From NCBI RefSeq assembly GCF_963665445.1, contig NZ_OY762276.1, positions 523,501 to 587,500 on the forward strand: a DNA stretch of 64,000 bases. The letters run 5' to 3'. Positions 35,943 to 44,274 of the stretch are shown one piece after another (within the stretch, counting starts at the first letter, position 1; each line of letters opens with the position of its first letter). Source of the stretch: an uncultured Desulfobulbus sp. Its GTDB lineage: Bacteria > Desulfobacterota > Desulfobulbia > Desulfobulbales > Desulfobulbaceae. The notes under the pieces were generated by a model, which searched no databases, was not told the origin of the DNA, and saw only the letters and a program-made list of their open reading frames with translations. Made by a program: the position numbers and the translations under genes.

Positions 35943-37535
35943 TTAAAAGCCAAACCATTTCTTTTTCTTTTTCGAACTGTAGTTGGCCACCCGGTTTCGT
36001 CCGCCGTTTTTTGCCTCGTAGAGGGCCTCGTCGGCGGCGTTGATAAACTCGTTTTTGTTGAACTCGCCCTGGGCAGGATGGGCGCAGGCAACACCAACGC
36101 TGATGGTCACGTGGTAGCTGTTGCAGCCGTCGTCAAAGTCGTGATTTTCAACGGCCTTGCGTATTTTTTCGGCAACGGCAAAGGCCTCCTCCCCCTCTGT
36201 TTCCGGAAGAACGAAAACAAACTCCTCGCCACCGTAACGGGCGATGAGATCATACTCGCGAATGACTTCCTTGGTGATGCGGCTGAACTCTTTGAGAATG
36301 AAATCACCGGTCTGATGACCGTAGGTGTCATTGAATCTCTTGAAGTGATCGATATCGGCCAGCAGCAGGGAGAGGCAACGGTCGTTGCGGATTGCGCGGT
36401 TGATTTCGGAATCAAGAAAATTTTGAAAATAACGATGGTTATTGATTTCGGTCAATCCGTCGAGGTTGGCCAGGTTTTCCAGGAGGCGGTTTTTCTGCGC
36501 CAGTTCCTCGGTGAGTTTTTCCAACTCCATCTTGGATTTGATCAGCTCCCGGTTCATCTCTTCGTAGGAGAGGTTGATCAGGCTGAGGCGCAAATTCGCC
36601 TCCTGGAGAATTTCCGCCACCGATTTCACCGGGTTGATCTTGATCCCGAAAAACTTGGCGGATTGATCGATGGACTGATCAATCATCTTTAGCACCGTGT
36701 TGACACCCAAGACCTTGAGTTGCAGCAGTTCCTTGGCCTCGTTTCGAAACTGTTTGTGATAGACTTCCGGCGTGTCGGAGTAGAAGACCTTGGCAAGTAA
36801 GCCCGCAAGGTAGGCGGCGCGAATGGAGTGCTTGAACTTCTGGTTGCCGCCCGGATAGCTTTTGGGCTGATGATGGTATTGGATCGGCAGGAGCAGGCTT
36901 TCCGGCAAGCCCCACACCTTGGCGACCTCATAGCCGATCTCCGCATGGGTTATGCCGATCAGTTCCAGTTCGAGCTGATTCTGATCGGTCTTGTCCTGCC
37001 CTTTGTCCTGCGATTCATTTTCTTTGAGGCGATCGAGGATCTGGTCGTACTCCTTGGGCAAAGTGGTGGCAAAGATCAACTGGCCGATATTCTGGAGCAG
37101 ACCGCAGGTAAAGGCTTCTTCCGTATCGGCATTGGGGACCTGTTCAAGAATCAGTTTCGTTCCTGCCGCTTCCACCAGCGAGCGTTCCCAGAACTGCTCA
37201 AAATCAAAATGAGATTTTTTTGCCTTATTGCCCAGGGAGAGGAAGGAGAAGCTGAGCACCAGACTGCGCACCGCATTCAAGCCGAGTATGGACACCGCCT
37301 GATTGATCGATGCGATCTGTTGCGGGAAGCTGTAAAAAGAGGAGTTGGCCACGCGAAGAATTTTGGTGGAAAGTCCCATATCCTTGCTGATCAGCTCAGC
37401 GATATCGTTCAGGGTCGTCTCCTCCTGGGCGGTGAGAACCAACAGTTTGCTGGCGATGATGGGCAAGGTGGGAAGGTTTTTGGAATCGAGAATGGCGGAC
37501 AGGGCCGCCTCCGAAGCTGCAGTGTTTGCCGACAT
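35943..37535 (-). CDS. HDOD-domain protein with C-terminal GGDEF diguanylate cyclase
   Basis: A 530-residue signalling protein. The N-terminal HDOD domain runs from about 15 to 220 (LPTLPIIASKLL, KILRVANSSFYSFP, GLLQNIGQLIFA). A coiled region (about 315-355) leads to a GGDEF domain from about 360 with DGLTEINNHRYFQNFL and active-site YGGEEF near residue 434, so c-di-GMP synthesis is expected. The final residues are Lys-rich. The start at 37535 excludes a 20-codon upstream stretch that lacks family pattern. Repeat copy B lies about 90 bases upstream in its leader or promoter region. Confidence 0.9.
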   Translation of the reverse strand: MSANTAASEAALSAILDSKNLPTLPIIASKLLVLTAQEETTLNDIAELISKDMGLSTKILRVANSSFYSFPQQIASINQAVSILGLNAVRSLVLSFSFLSLGNKAKKSHFDFEQFWERSLVEAAGTKLILEQVPNADTEEAFTCGLLQNIGQLIFATTLPKEYDQILDRLKENESQDKGQDKTDQNQLELELIGITHAEIGYEVAKVWGLPESLLLPIQYHHQPKSYPGGNQKFKHSIRAAYLAGLLAKVFYSDTPEVYHKQFRNEAKELLQLKVLGVNTVLKMIDQSIDQSAKFFGIKINPVKSVAEILQEANLRLSLINLSYEEMNRELIKSKMELEKLTEELAQKNRLLENLANLDGLTEINNHRYFQNFLDSEINRAIRNDRCLSLLLADIDHFKRFNDTYGHQTGDFILKEFSRITKEVIREYDLIARYGGEEFVFVLPETEGEEAFAVAEKIRKAVENHDFDDGCNSYHVTISVGVACAHPAQGEFNKNEFINAADEALYEAKNGGRNRVANYSSKKKKKWFGF

Positions 37536-37855
37536 AGGAGAATCCTGGTGATGGTGTTGGCGAGCACAGGCGGCACGAAAATGCAATGCATTCACCGAGG
37601 TTGCGGCCTATGGAAATGTTGGTCATTCTCGAAAAAAGCCTCGAGAATGACGTTTCGAGCTTCGCAAGTTGCCGATTTCACGATGCGTGACATTCAGGCT
37701 TTTGACTTTTTACGAAGCCATCATGTTTGGCTTCAGTATATATTTTTTTACGGCGCCATCCAAGCAACTCCGGAGAAAAACATGACCGTGCAGGGGGGGG
37801 GGCTGCCTTGCCGTTTGCGGGTGGAGACGGGGGGCGGTTTGGGTGAACTCTTGGT
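37536..37855. other. 320-base spacer with repeat copy B and a ten-G run
   Basis: No gene is supported. The stretch contains the 102-bp repeat (37622-37723) and then a run of ten G at 37793-37802, followed by further G-triplets to about 37850 (GGGTGGAGAC, GGGGGGCGG, TTTGGG) that could form a G-quadruplex. Both neighbouring genes are on the minus strand, so this lies between the end of kamA and the start of the HDOD gene. Confidence 0.6.
37622..37723 (-). repeat. 102-bp dispersed repeat, copy B
   Basis: In its own orientation it begins TGATGGCTTCGTAAAAAGTC, has CATCGTGAAATCGGCA in the middle (identical over 16 bases to copy D) and ends in a perfect 11-bp hairpin, GTCATTCTCGA, GGCTTTTT, TCGAGAATGAC. 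It is the best-formed copy. Confidence 0.85.
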
Positions 37856-38929
37856 TCAGCTGCCATCCCAGACCCGGTTTGGGTAGGAGCAGGGGTATCC
37901 CTTGTAGGTGGTGAATTCCAGAGACTCGCCGCAGGAGGTGATGTATTTGGGCGCCAGAGGAATTTTGCCGCCTCCGCCGGGGGCATCGAGGGCGTAGGTG
38001 GGGATGGCCATGCCGGAAATATGTCCGATCAACTGCTCCATGATGGCGATACCGGCATCAATGGTAGTGCGAAAATGGGAGGTGCCCCTGGTCTGATCGA
38101 TCTGGAAGAGATAGTAGGGTTTGACCCGCATCGCCAGCAGTCCGCGAAAGAGTTCGGCCAGGATCTGGGCCGAATCGTTCACGCCCCGCAAGAGTACGGT
38201 TTGACAGCCAAGGGGAATGCCGGCATCGGCAAGAAACCCACAGGCCTGGGCCGCCTCGGGGGTCAGTTCCCGCGGATGATTGAAGTGAGTATTGATGAAC
38301 AGCGGATGAAAACGGGAGAGCATTCGGGCCAGGTCAGCGGTGATGCGGGAGGGAAGGGTGCAGGGGACACGGGTCCCGATGCGGATCGTTTTTACCGAGG
38401 TGATTTGGCGCAGTCGGGTCAGGATATCCTCCAGACGTCGGTCGCTGAGCATGAAGGGGTCCCCACCGGAGAGCAGCACATCGCTGATGGCCGGAGTCTG
38501 ACGCAGGTAGTCGAGTCCGGCCGCAATGGTTTGCTCGGTGATGCGCATCTCGGTGCGGCCAACCTTGCGCTTGCGGGTGCAGAACCGGCAATAGACCGGG
38601 CATTCCGAGCTGATCAAAAACAGAGCCCGATCCGGGTACTTATGGACGAGGTTCGGCACCGGGCTGAGGTTTTCCTCGTCCAGGGGGTCTTCCAGCCCCT
38701 GGGGATCGATCAGCTCAAGGGGGGCGGGGATGGCCTGACGCCAGATTGGATCACCCGGCTCCTCAATGAGTCTCTGGTAATAGGGACTGATGCGCACGGG
38801 ATAGGTTTGCGCTACCTGTTCCACCATGTTCCGGTCAAGGGAAAATCGTCGGCAGAGTGATTCTATGGCTGATTGACTTCCCCCTTGCTCGGGATTGTTG
38901 TACAACGTCGTCTGTTCTGTTCTGTGCAT
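37856..38929 (-). CDS. kamA: KamA/EpmB-family radical-SAM lysine 2,3-aminomutase-like protein
   Basis: A 357-residue PLP- and SAM-dependent aminomutase-like enzyme. The cluster motif is CPVYCRFCTRKRKVG near residue 114, followed by DVLLSGGDPFMLSD, RIGTRVPCTLPSRI, NTHFNHPREL and the PLP region DAPGGGGKIPL near 323. Catabolic KamA is about 416 residues and EpmB, which prepares beta-lysine for EF-P, about 340. The length lies nearer EpmB, but no efp or epmA is near. The start at 38929 has AGGA upstream; an in-frame ATG 12 codons earlier is possible. Use for beta-lysine osmolyte synthesis is a third option. Confidence 0.82.
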   Translation of the reverse strand: MHRTEQTTLYNNPEQGGSQSAIESLCRRFSLDRNMVEQVAQTYPVRISPYYQRLIEEPGDPIWRQAIPAPLELIDPQGLEDPLDEENLSPVPNLVHKYPDRALFLISSECPVYCRFCTRKRKVGRTEMRITEQTIAAGLDYLRQTPAISDVLLSGGDPFMLSDRRLEDILTRLRQITSVKTIRIGTRVPCTLPSRITADLARMLSRFHPLFINTHFNHPRELTPEAAQACGFLADAGIPLGCQTVLLRGVNDSAQILAELFRGLLAMRVKPYYLFQIDQTRGTSHFRTTIDAGIAIMEQLIGHISGMAIPTYALDAPGGGGKIPLAPKYITSCGESLEFTTYKGYPCSYPNRVWDGS

Positions 38930-39043
38930 GTCCTGGCTCCTGAGTTCATAGAGGCAATACACCAAGTGAGGGAGCCTGCCAAGCAGGATTTGCCGTTGTT
39001 GTTAAACCGCACAGCCGCTCGTTTTGCCGAATTTGATGCCTTT

Positions 39044-39072
39044 TTGAAGTTTGAGCGAAGAGGGAGTATAGT
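39044..39072 (+). promoter_or_regulatory. Promoter for dctBD
   Basis: TTGAAG (39044-39049), 17 bases, TATAGT (39067-39072). The start would be near 39079, about 30 bases before the dctB ATG. Spacing and position are good. Confidence 0.6.
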
Positions 39073-39108
39073 GTATTCTCCTTTTCCCATGTTCACGGTT
39101 TCCAAGAA

Positions 39109-40932
39109 ATGCGCCGATTTCTCCTTTTGATCCCAACCTTTATTTTCTGCCTGGTACTCTCCCTGGGAGCAGGCGGCATTCTCGCCTACCGCTCCGGCCT
39201 GGAGGCCCTGGCCAAGGACGGCGCCACGCAAATGGAGCTCTACATCTCCTATCTTCGCGGCGTCCTGGAAAAATACGAGGGGCTTCCCGAGTTGCTGGCC
39301 ACCAACAAACAGTTGGTCAACTTTCTGCAAAATCCGGGAAGCAGGGAGAGGATCAATGCGCTCAACATGTATCTGGAGACGATCAACAACATCAGCGACG
39401 CCGCCGATACCTATCTGATGAACCGTGACGGGCTGACCATTGCCGCCTCCAACTGGAACACCCCGAAACCCTTTGTCGGTCGAAATTTCAGCTACCGACC
39501 CTATTTTAAACAGGCCATGGAAGGCAAGCTGGGGCGATATTTCGCCCTGGGCACCACCTCCAGTGAACGCGGCTATTATTTCGCCTATCCGGTACGGTAC
39601 GAGGGCAGTATTCTCGGCGCGGTGGTGATCAAAATCAACATCGATTCGATCGAGGAAAACTGGAGCGATCAGAACGCCAACTTCCTGGTGGTTGATCCCG
39701 ATGGCATCATCTTCATCACCACCCGGGAGCAGTGGCGATTCAAGACCATGCGGCCCCTTGATCCGCAGGTGCTCCAGCGGTTGGCTGAAACCAGGCGCTA
39801 CCCCAACGCCTCCCTTGAGCCGATCAAACTGGTCGAAGAACAGAAGGTTGCCCAGGGCAAGCTGATCAAGCTGATGCTGGAGGATGAGGGAAAGGTCAAA
39901 ACCTTTCTTCAGCAGGAGGCGGCCATGCCCCAGGCCGGCTGGCAGGTGTATACGCTCTCCGAGTTCAAACCGGTGGAAACGCGGGTTATCCTGACCCTGA
40001 TGAGTATCGTCGGTGTCGGGGGGCTGGCGGCCTTGACCATGTTGTTGTACTGGCAACACCAGCAACAGGTGGCTGAACGGCAGCTGTTTGTCGAAAATAA
40101 TCGCCGCATGCTCGAAGAGGCCAACGAGAAACTGGAGATTCGCGTCAATGAGCGGACAGCAGCCCTGACCAGCAGCAACGAACAGCTGCGTCAGGAGATC
40201 CAGGAACGGCAGAAGACCGAGGAGGAACTGCGCAAGACCCGCCGAGAGTTGATCCATGCCGCCAAACTGGCCGCCCTGGGGCAGATGAGTACGGTCATCA
40301 CCCACGAGCTCAATCAGCCGCTGGCCGCTATTCGCACCTACACCGACAATGCGGTGCAGTTTCTCGCCAAGGGGCGGGCGGACAATGTGGAGTGGAACCT
40401 GGAGCAGATCAAAGAACTGACCGAGCGCATGGGCCAACTCGCCATGCAGCTGAAAATTTTTGCGCGCAAGAGCAGCGGCAAGCTGAACGTGGTGCCGCTG
40501 CACGGAGTTGTTGACGGGGCCATGGAGGTGATGGCGCCGATCATCTCCAAGTCCGGAGTCAAGCTGACCATCAACATGCCGCCGGACCTGGAGGGGGTGC
40601 GTGCCAATGCAGTGCTGCTGCAGCAGGTCCTGGTGAATCTCCTTGCCAACAGCCTGCAGGCCGTGGCTGATCAGGAGACCAAAGAAATTCGGATCGATGT
40701 CAGCCGGGAGGAGGACAAGGTCCTGCTAGGTGTGGAGGATAACGGGCCCGGCATTGACCCGGCCATGGCCCGGCGTATCTTTGAACCCTTTTTCACCACC
40801 AAGGATCCCGGAAAGGGATTGGGACTGGGTCTGACCATCTCCGCCCGTATCATGGAGGACATGGGGGGACGCATTCGAGTTGTCCACACCGGGTATGGGG
40901 CCTGTTTTGAAATTACGCTCAACACTCAATGA
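39109..40932 (+). CDS. dctB: C4-dicarboxylate sensor histidine kinase DctB
   Basis: A 607-residue membrane sensor. The first helix (LLLIPTFIFCLVLSLG) and a second near 300-320 (LTLMSIVGVGGLAALTMLLYW) bound a periplasmic double-PAS-like domain with GRNFSYRPYFKQAMEG and GYYFAYPV, typical of DctB. A coiled coil (about 325-385) leads to the kinase core: His in THELNQPLAAIRTY near residue 399, N box NLLANSLQA, EDNGPGI, FFTTK and GLGLGLTIS. It phosphorylates DctD, 7 bases downstream, in response to external succinate, malate or fumarate. Confidence 0.93.
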   Translation: MRRFLLLIPTFIFCLVLSLGAGGILAYRSGLEALAKDGATQMELYISYLRGVLEKYEGLPELLATNKQLVNFLQNPGSRERINALNMYLETINNISDAADTYLMNRDGLTIAASNWNTPKPFVGRNFSYRPYFKQAMEGKLGRYFALGTTSSERGYYFAYPVRYEGSILGAVVIKINIDSIEENWSDQNANFLVVDPDGIIFITTREQWRFKTMRPLDPQVLQRLAETRRYPNASLEPIKLVEEQKVAQGKLIKLMLEDEGKVKTFLQQEAAMPQAGWQVYTLSEFKPVETRVILTLMSIVGVGGLAALTMLLYWQHQQQVAERQLFVENNRRMLEEANEKLEIRVNERTAALTSSNEQLRQEIQERQKTEEELRKTRRELIHAAKLAALGQMSTVITHELNQPLAAIRTYTDNAVQFLAKGRADNVEWNLEQIKELTERMGQLAMQLKIFARKSSGKLNVVPLHGVVDGAMEVMAPIISKSGVKLTINMPPDLEGVRANAVLLQQVLVNLLANSLQAVADQETKEIRIDVSREEDKVLLGVEDNGPGIDPAMARRIFEPFFTTKDPGKGLGLGLTISARIMEDMGGRIRVVHTGYGACFEITLNTQ

Positions 40933-40939
40933 TACCGTG

Positions 40940-42295
40940 ATGAACCCACTGAACAAAGTCCTGTTTATTGACGATGAAATGCATATCCGCCAGGCCAACC
41001 GCCAGACCCTGGAACTGGCTGATTTCGAGGTCACCTGCCTGGAATCGGCGGAAGAGGCCCTTGCGGTCCTCAGGGAGACCTGGCCCGGGGTGGTGGTGTG
41101 CGATATTCGTCTGCCTGGGATGAGCGGCACCGATCTGCAGCGTAAACTGCATGAACAGGATAGCGACTTGCCGGTCATCCTCATCACCGGACATGGCGAC
41201 GTGTCCACCGCTGTCCAGGCCATGCGTGATGGCGCCTATGATTTTCTCGAAAAGCCCTACTCCTCGGAGCGGTTGGTCAAGACAGTCTCCAAGGCCCTGG
41301 AGAAACGCATGCTCACCCTGGAGAACCGGGCGCTGCGTACCGAACTCGAGGCCTACAGCGCCCCGGGGCCTCGTTTCATCGGCATCACCCCGGCCACCCA
41401 GACCCTGCGCGCCACCATCGGCCAGATCGCCGACACCGATGCCGATGTGCTCCTGGTGGGAGAGACCGGCACCGGCAAGGAACTGGTTGCCCGTCTTCTC
41501 CATGAGCACAGCCGGCGCCGCAATCAGAACTTCGTTGCCATCAACTGTGGCGCGGTGGCAGAGAACATGATTGAAAGCGAGTTGTTTGGTCATGAGGCCG
41601 GCGCCTTTACCGATGCCCGCTCCACCCGAATCGGCAAATTTGAACACGCCGATGGCGGTACCCTGCTGCTCGACGAGATCGAAAGCATGCCGATGCAGGT
41701 TCAGGTCCATCTGCTGCGGGTCCTGCAGGAGCGCGCAGTTGAGCGCATGGGCTCAAATCGTCTGATTCCGCTCGATCTGCGGGTGGTTGCCGCAGCCAAG
41801 GTCGATCTCAAGGAGGCCGCCCGCCAGGGGACCTTTCGCGAGGATTTATACTATCGCCTCAATGTGGTCTGCCTGGAAATTCCACCGCTGCGGGAGCGGC
41901 GGGAGGATATTCCCCTCATCTTTCACCACTATCTGCTGGTGGCCAGCCATCGTTATCAAAAAGAGGTGCCCATGCCCAAGCAGGCGCAGGTCAACCTGCT
42001 GATGGCCTATGACTGGCCGGGCAATGTGCGCGAGTTGCGCAACCTGGCGGAACGCTACGTGCTGCTCGGTGCACAGTTCAACTGGTCGCTGGAACGGATG
42101 ATGTCCGGTGGTGGTGCCAAACAGATCACCAGTCTGCCCGATCAGGTGGATGCCTTTGAACGGGCCATTCTCGAGCAGGCCCTGGCCAGTCATAAGGGAT
42201 GTATCCGCGATGTGATGGCCTCTCTGTCGATCCCCAGGAAAACCCTCTACGACAAGCTGCGCAAGTACGAACTCGATAAAAACGATTTCAAGTAA
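40940..42295 (+). CDS. dctD: Sigma54-dependent response regulator DctD, with GAFTDA variant
   Basis: A 451-residue NtrC-type activator. The receiver has the phospho-Asp in VVVCDIRLPG near residue 54. The AAA+ domain has Walker A GETGTGKE near 174 and LLLDEI as Walker B. The loop that contacts sigma54 reads GAFTDA near 221-226, where GAFTGA is usual in DctD. The C-terminal helix-turn-helix ends in SIPRKTLYDKLRKY. The ATG at 40940 follows the dctB stop by 7 bases; the longer frame inside dctB is not needed. It would activate the dctP promoter found downstream. Confidence 0.92.
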   Translation: MNPLNKVLFIDDEMHIRQANRQTLELADFEVTCLESAEEALAVLRETWPGVVVCDIRLPGMSGTDLQRKLHEQDSDLPVILITGHGDVSTAVQAMRDGAYDFLEKPYSSERLVKTVSKALEKRMLTLENRALRTELEAYSAPGPRFIGITPATQTLRATIGQIADTDADVLLVGETGTGKELVARLLHEHSRRRNQNFVAINCGAVAENMIESELFGHEAGAFTDARSTRIGKFEHADGGTLLLDEIESMPMQVQVHLLRVLQERAVERMGSNRLIPLDLRVVAAAKVDLKEAARQGTFREDLYYRLNVVCLEIPPLRERREDIPLIFHHYLLVASHRYQKEVPMPKQAQVNLLMAYDWPGNVRELRNLAERYVLLGAQFNWSLERMMSGGGAKQITSLPDQVDAFERAILEQALASHKGCIRDVMASLSIPRKTLYDKLRKYELDKNDFK

Positions 42296-42436
42296 AGACA
42301 TTTTTTCCGGAGAAAAAGGAAAGGTCTTGCCTGGCCTTTTGCCCCTTCGATCATACAATTTTCCACCTTCTCTCTCCTCCCCAAGTCCATGCCGCCCAAG
42401 CAATTTGGGCCGGTTTTCCCACCTTTTCAAGGGGGG

Positions 42437-42456
42437 ATGGGTGGGTTTCCACCCAT
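42437..42456 (+). promoter_or_regulatory. Inverted repeat upstream of the sigma54 promoter (candidate DctD site)
   Basis: ATGGGTGG, GTTT, CCACCCAT is a perfect 8-bp palindrome with a four-base centre. It ends about 77 bases before the -24 element, a usual distance for an activator site. It could instead be an mRNA hairpin of the dctD tail. Confidence 0.45.
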
Positions 42457-42532
42457 GGCAATGGGGGGTGTTCAGGGGCATCTACCCCCTAACTGTTTTT
42501 AAACACTCGCCTTCTTGGATTTCTTCCCTGCC

Positions 42533-42548
42533 TGGATCTCTTTTTGCT
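42533..42548 (+). promoter_or_regulatory. Sigma54 (-24/-12) promoter for dctPQM
   Basis: TGG at 42533, GC at 42546-42547 within TTTTTGCT, with exactly ten bases between GG and GC. The start would be near 42559. It fits the sigma54-type DctD encoded just upstream. Confidence 0.6.
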
Positions 42549-42655
42549 ATCAAACCGTGATGTCCAAATTCGGTGCCTGCACCGATTTAGAGAGGATTGG
42601 ACACAATCAGTCCGGATTGCCGGGCTCATTCCATCACAACTTGTTAGGAGGGAGT

Positions 42656-43654
42656 ATGTTCAAGAAGGTTTCCAAAGCATTGTTGGCAACTGCAGTAACA
42701 ATGGCCCTGGTGGCCGGATCCGCCGTGGCTGGTCCCATTGTCATCAAATTTTCCCACGTCGTGGCTGAGAACACACCCAAAGGTTTGGCTGCCAACAAAT
42801 TCCGTGACCTGGTCAAAGAAAAGATGGGCGACAAGGTGGTGGTCGAGGTGTATCCGAGCTCCCAGCTTTTCGATGATGACAAGGTCCTGGAAGCGATGAT
42901 GCTTGGCGACGTCCAGATGGCTGCCCCCGCACTCTCCAAGTTTGATCGATACACCAAAAAACTGCAGATTTTCGATCTGCCCTTCCTGTTCCAGGACATG
43001 GAAGCCGTCAATCGCTTCCAGCAGGGAGAGGATGGCCAGAAATTGTTGAACTCCATGAGCAAAAAAGGGTTTATCGGCCTCGGTTACATCCATAACGGCC
43101 TGAAACAGCTCTCCTCCAGCAAACCAATGCGTGTTCCCGCCGATGCCTCTGGGATGAAATTCCGTATCATGGCCTCCGATGTCCTTGCAGCACAGTTCAA
43201 TGCCATGAAGGCCGTTCCCTTGAAAAAACCCTTTTCCGAGGTGTTCATCCTCCTGCAGACCAAGGCCATAGATGGTCAGGAGAATACCTGGTCCAATATC
43301 TACTCCCAGAAATACTATGAGGTGCAACCGTATATCACCGAGTCCAACCACGGTCTGCTCGACTATATGGTCGTCACCACCGCCGAGTTCTGGAACGATC
43401 TTCCTGAAGATATCCGCACCCAGTTGAAGCAACTCCTTGACGAGGCCGTCGCCTACGGCAACAAGGCAGCCTTGGACAAGGCCATCGAAGACAAGCAGAA
43501 GGTCATCGACTCCAAACGGACTCAGATCATCGAGCTCACCCCGGAAGAGCGCGCCCAATGGGTTGAGGTCATGAAACCGGTTTGGAAGAAATTCGAGAAG
43601 GAAATCGGTAAGGAACTGATCGATGCCGCTTATCAAGCCAACCAGGCCAAATAA
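42656..43654 (+). CDS. dctP: TRAP transporter C4-dicarboxylate-binding protein DctP
   Basis: A 332-residue periplasmic binding protein. The start at 42656 gives a signal peptide ending near SAVAGP and is preceded by AGGAGGGAG. GMKFRIMASD near 160 contains the Arg that binds a carboxylate, and AIDGQENTWSNIYSQKYYE near 200 is typical of DctP of the dicarboxylate group. It delivers succinate, fumarate or malate to DctQM. Signature length matches. Confidence 0.94.
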   Translation: MFKKVSKALLATAVTMALVAGSAVAGPIVIKFSHVVAENTPKGLAANKFRDLVKEKMGDKVVVEVYPSSQLFDDDKVLEAMMLGDVQMAAPALSKFDRYTKKLQIFDLPFLFQDMEAVNRFQQGEDGQKLLNSMSKKGFIGLGYIHNGLKQLSSSKPMRVPADASGMKFRIMASDVLAAQFNAMKAVPLKKPFSEVFILLQTKAIDGQENTWSNIYSQKYYEVQPYITESNHGLLDYMVVTTAEFWNDLPEDIRTQLKQLLDEAVAYGNKAALDKAIEDKQKVIDSKRTQIIELTPEERAQWVEVMKPVWKKFEKEIGKELIDAAYQANQAK

Positions 43655-43728
43655 GTGACCGTAATCCTCGTTGACAAAGGCAGCCCCTACCGGCTGCCTT
43701 TACCGTTCAATCTTTAAAGGGGAAACTC

Positions 43729-44274
43729 ATGTTTCTGCGAGTGCTCAACAGGGTGGAGGAGGCGATTATCTGCCTCTTGCTGGTGACGACAACCGGACTG
43801 GTGTTCATGGACGTCGTCATGCGATTTGGTTTCAATAGCGGGTTTATCTGGTCCCAGGAATTGACCCTCCATATGTCGGCCTGGTTTGTGCTTTTCGGCT
43901 GTTCCTATGGTGTCAAGCAGGGGTCGCATATTGGGGTGGACGCCTTTGTCAACCTGTTCCCGCCGATTGGAAGACGCATTCTGACGACCCTTGGTTGCCT
44001 GCTGGCCTTGGCCTACTGCGGTTTGATTATCTACGGCGGGTATATCTATCTCAGTAAGGTCAAGAAGATCGGCATTGAGCTTGAGGATATCCCGGTGGCG
44101 ACCTGGATTGCCCGTTCCATTCTCATCATCGGCTTTGTCTTTCTCACCATTCGTATCCTGATTCTTCTCTGGAATGTACTTCGCGGCGAGGTGGATGCGT
44201 TTCGTCACGCCGATGAGGCCAAGGAATCAATGGAGATTGTTGAAGAACTGAAAAATGGGGGGAGCAAGGCATGA
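43729..44274 (+). CDS. dctQ: TRAP transporter small membrane subunit DctQ
   Basis: A 181-residue protein with four predicted helices (for example AIICLLLVTTTGLVFMDVVM and SILIIGFVFLTIRILILL). FNSGFIWSQELTLHMSAWFVLFG is the conserved DctQ core. Its ATGA overlaps dctM by four bases, so the two are translated together. The C-tail is acidic. It joins DctM in the Na+-dependent TRAP permease. Confidence 0.93.
   Translation: MFLRVLNRVEEAIICLLLVTTTGLVFMDVVMRFGFNSGFIWSQELTLHMSAWFVLFGCSYGVKQGSHIGVDAFVNLFPPIGRRILTTLGCLLALAYCGLIIYGGYIYLSKVKKIGIELEDIPVATWIARSILIIGFVFLTIRILILLWNVLRGEVDAFRHADEAKESMEIVEELKNGGSKA

Larger units (their letters stand above)
42296..42655. other. 360-base control region of dctPQM
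   Basis: No gene is supported. It holds a perfect 8-bp inverted repeat (42437-42456) and a -24/-12 element (42533-42548), with a leader of about 100 bases to dctP. G-runs surround the inverted repeat (GGGGGG on both sides). A short TGGCC patch at about 42340 does not have sigma54 spacing. Confidence 0.6.
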
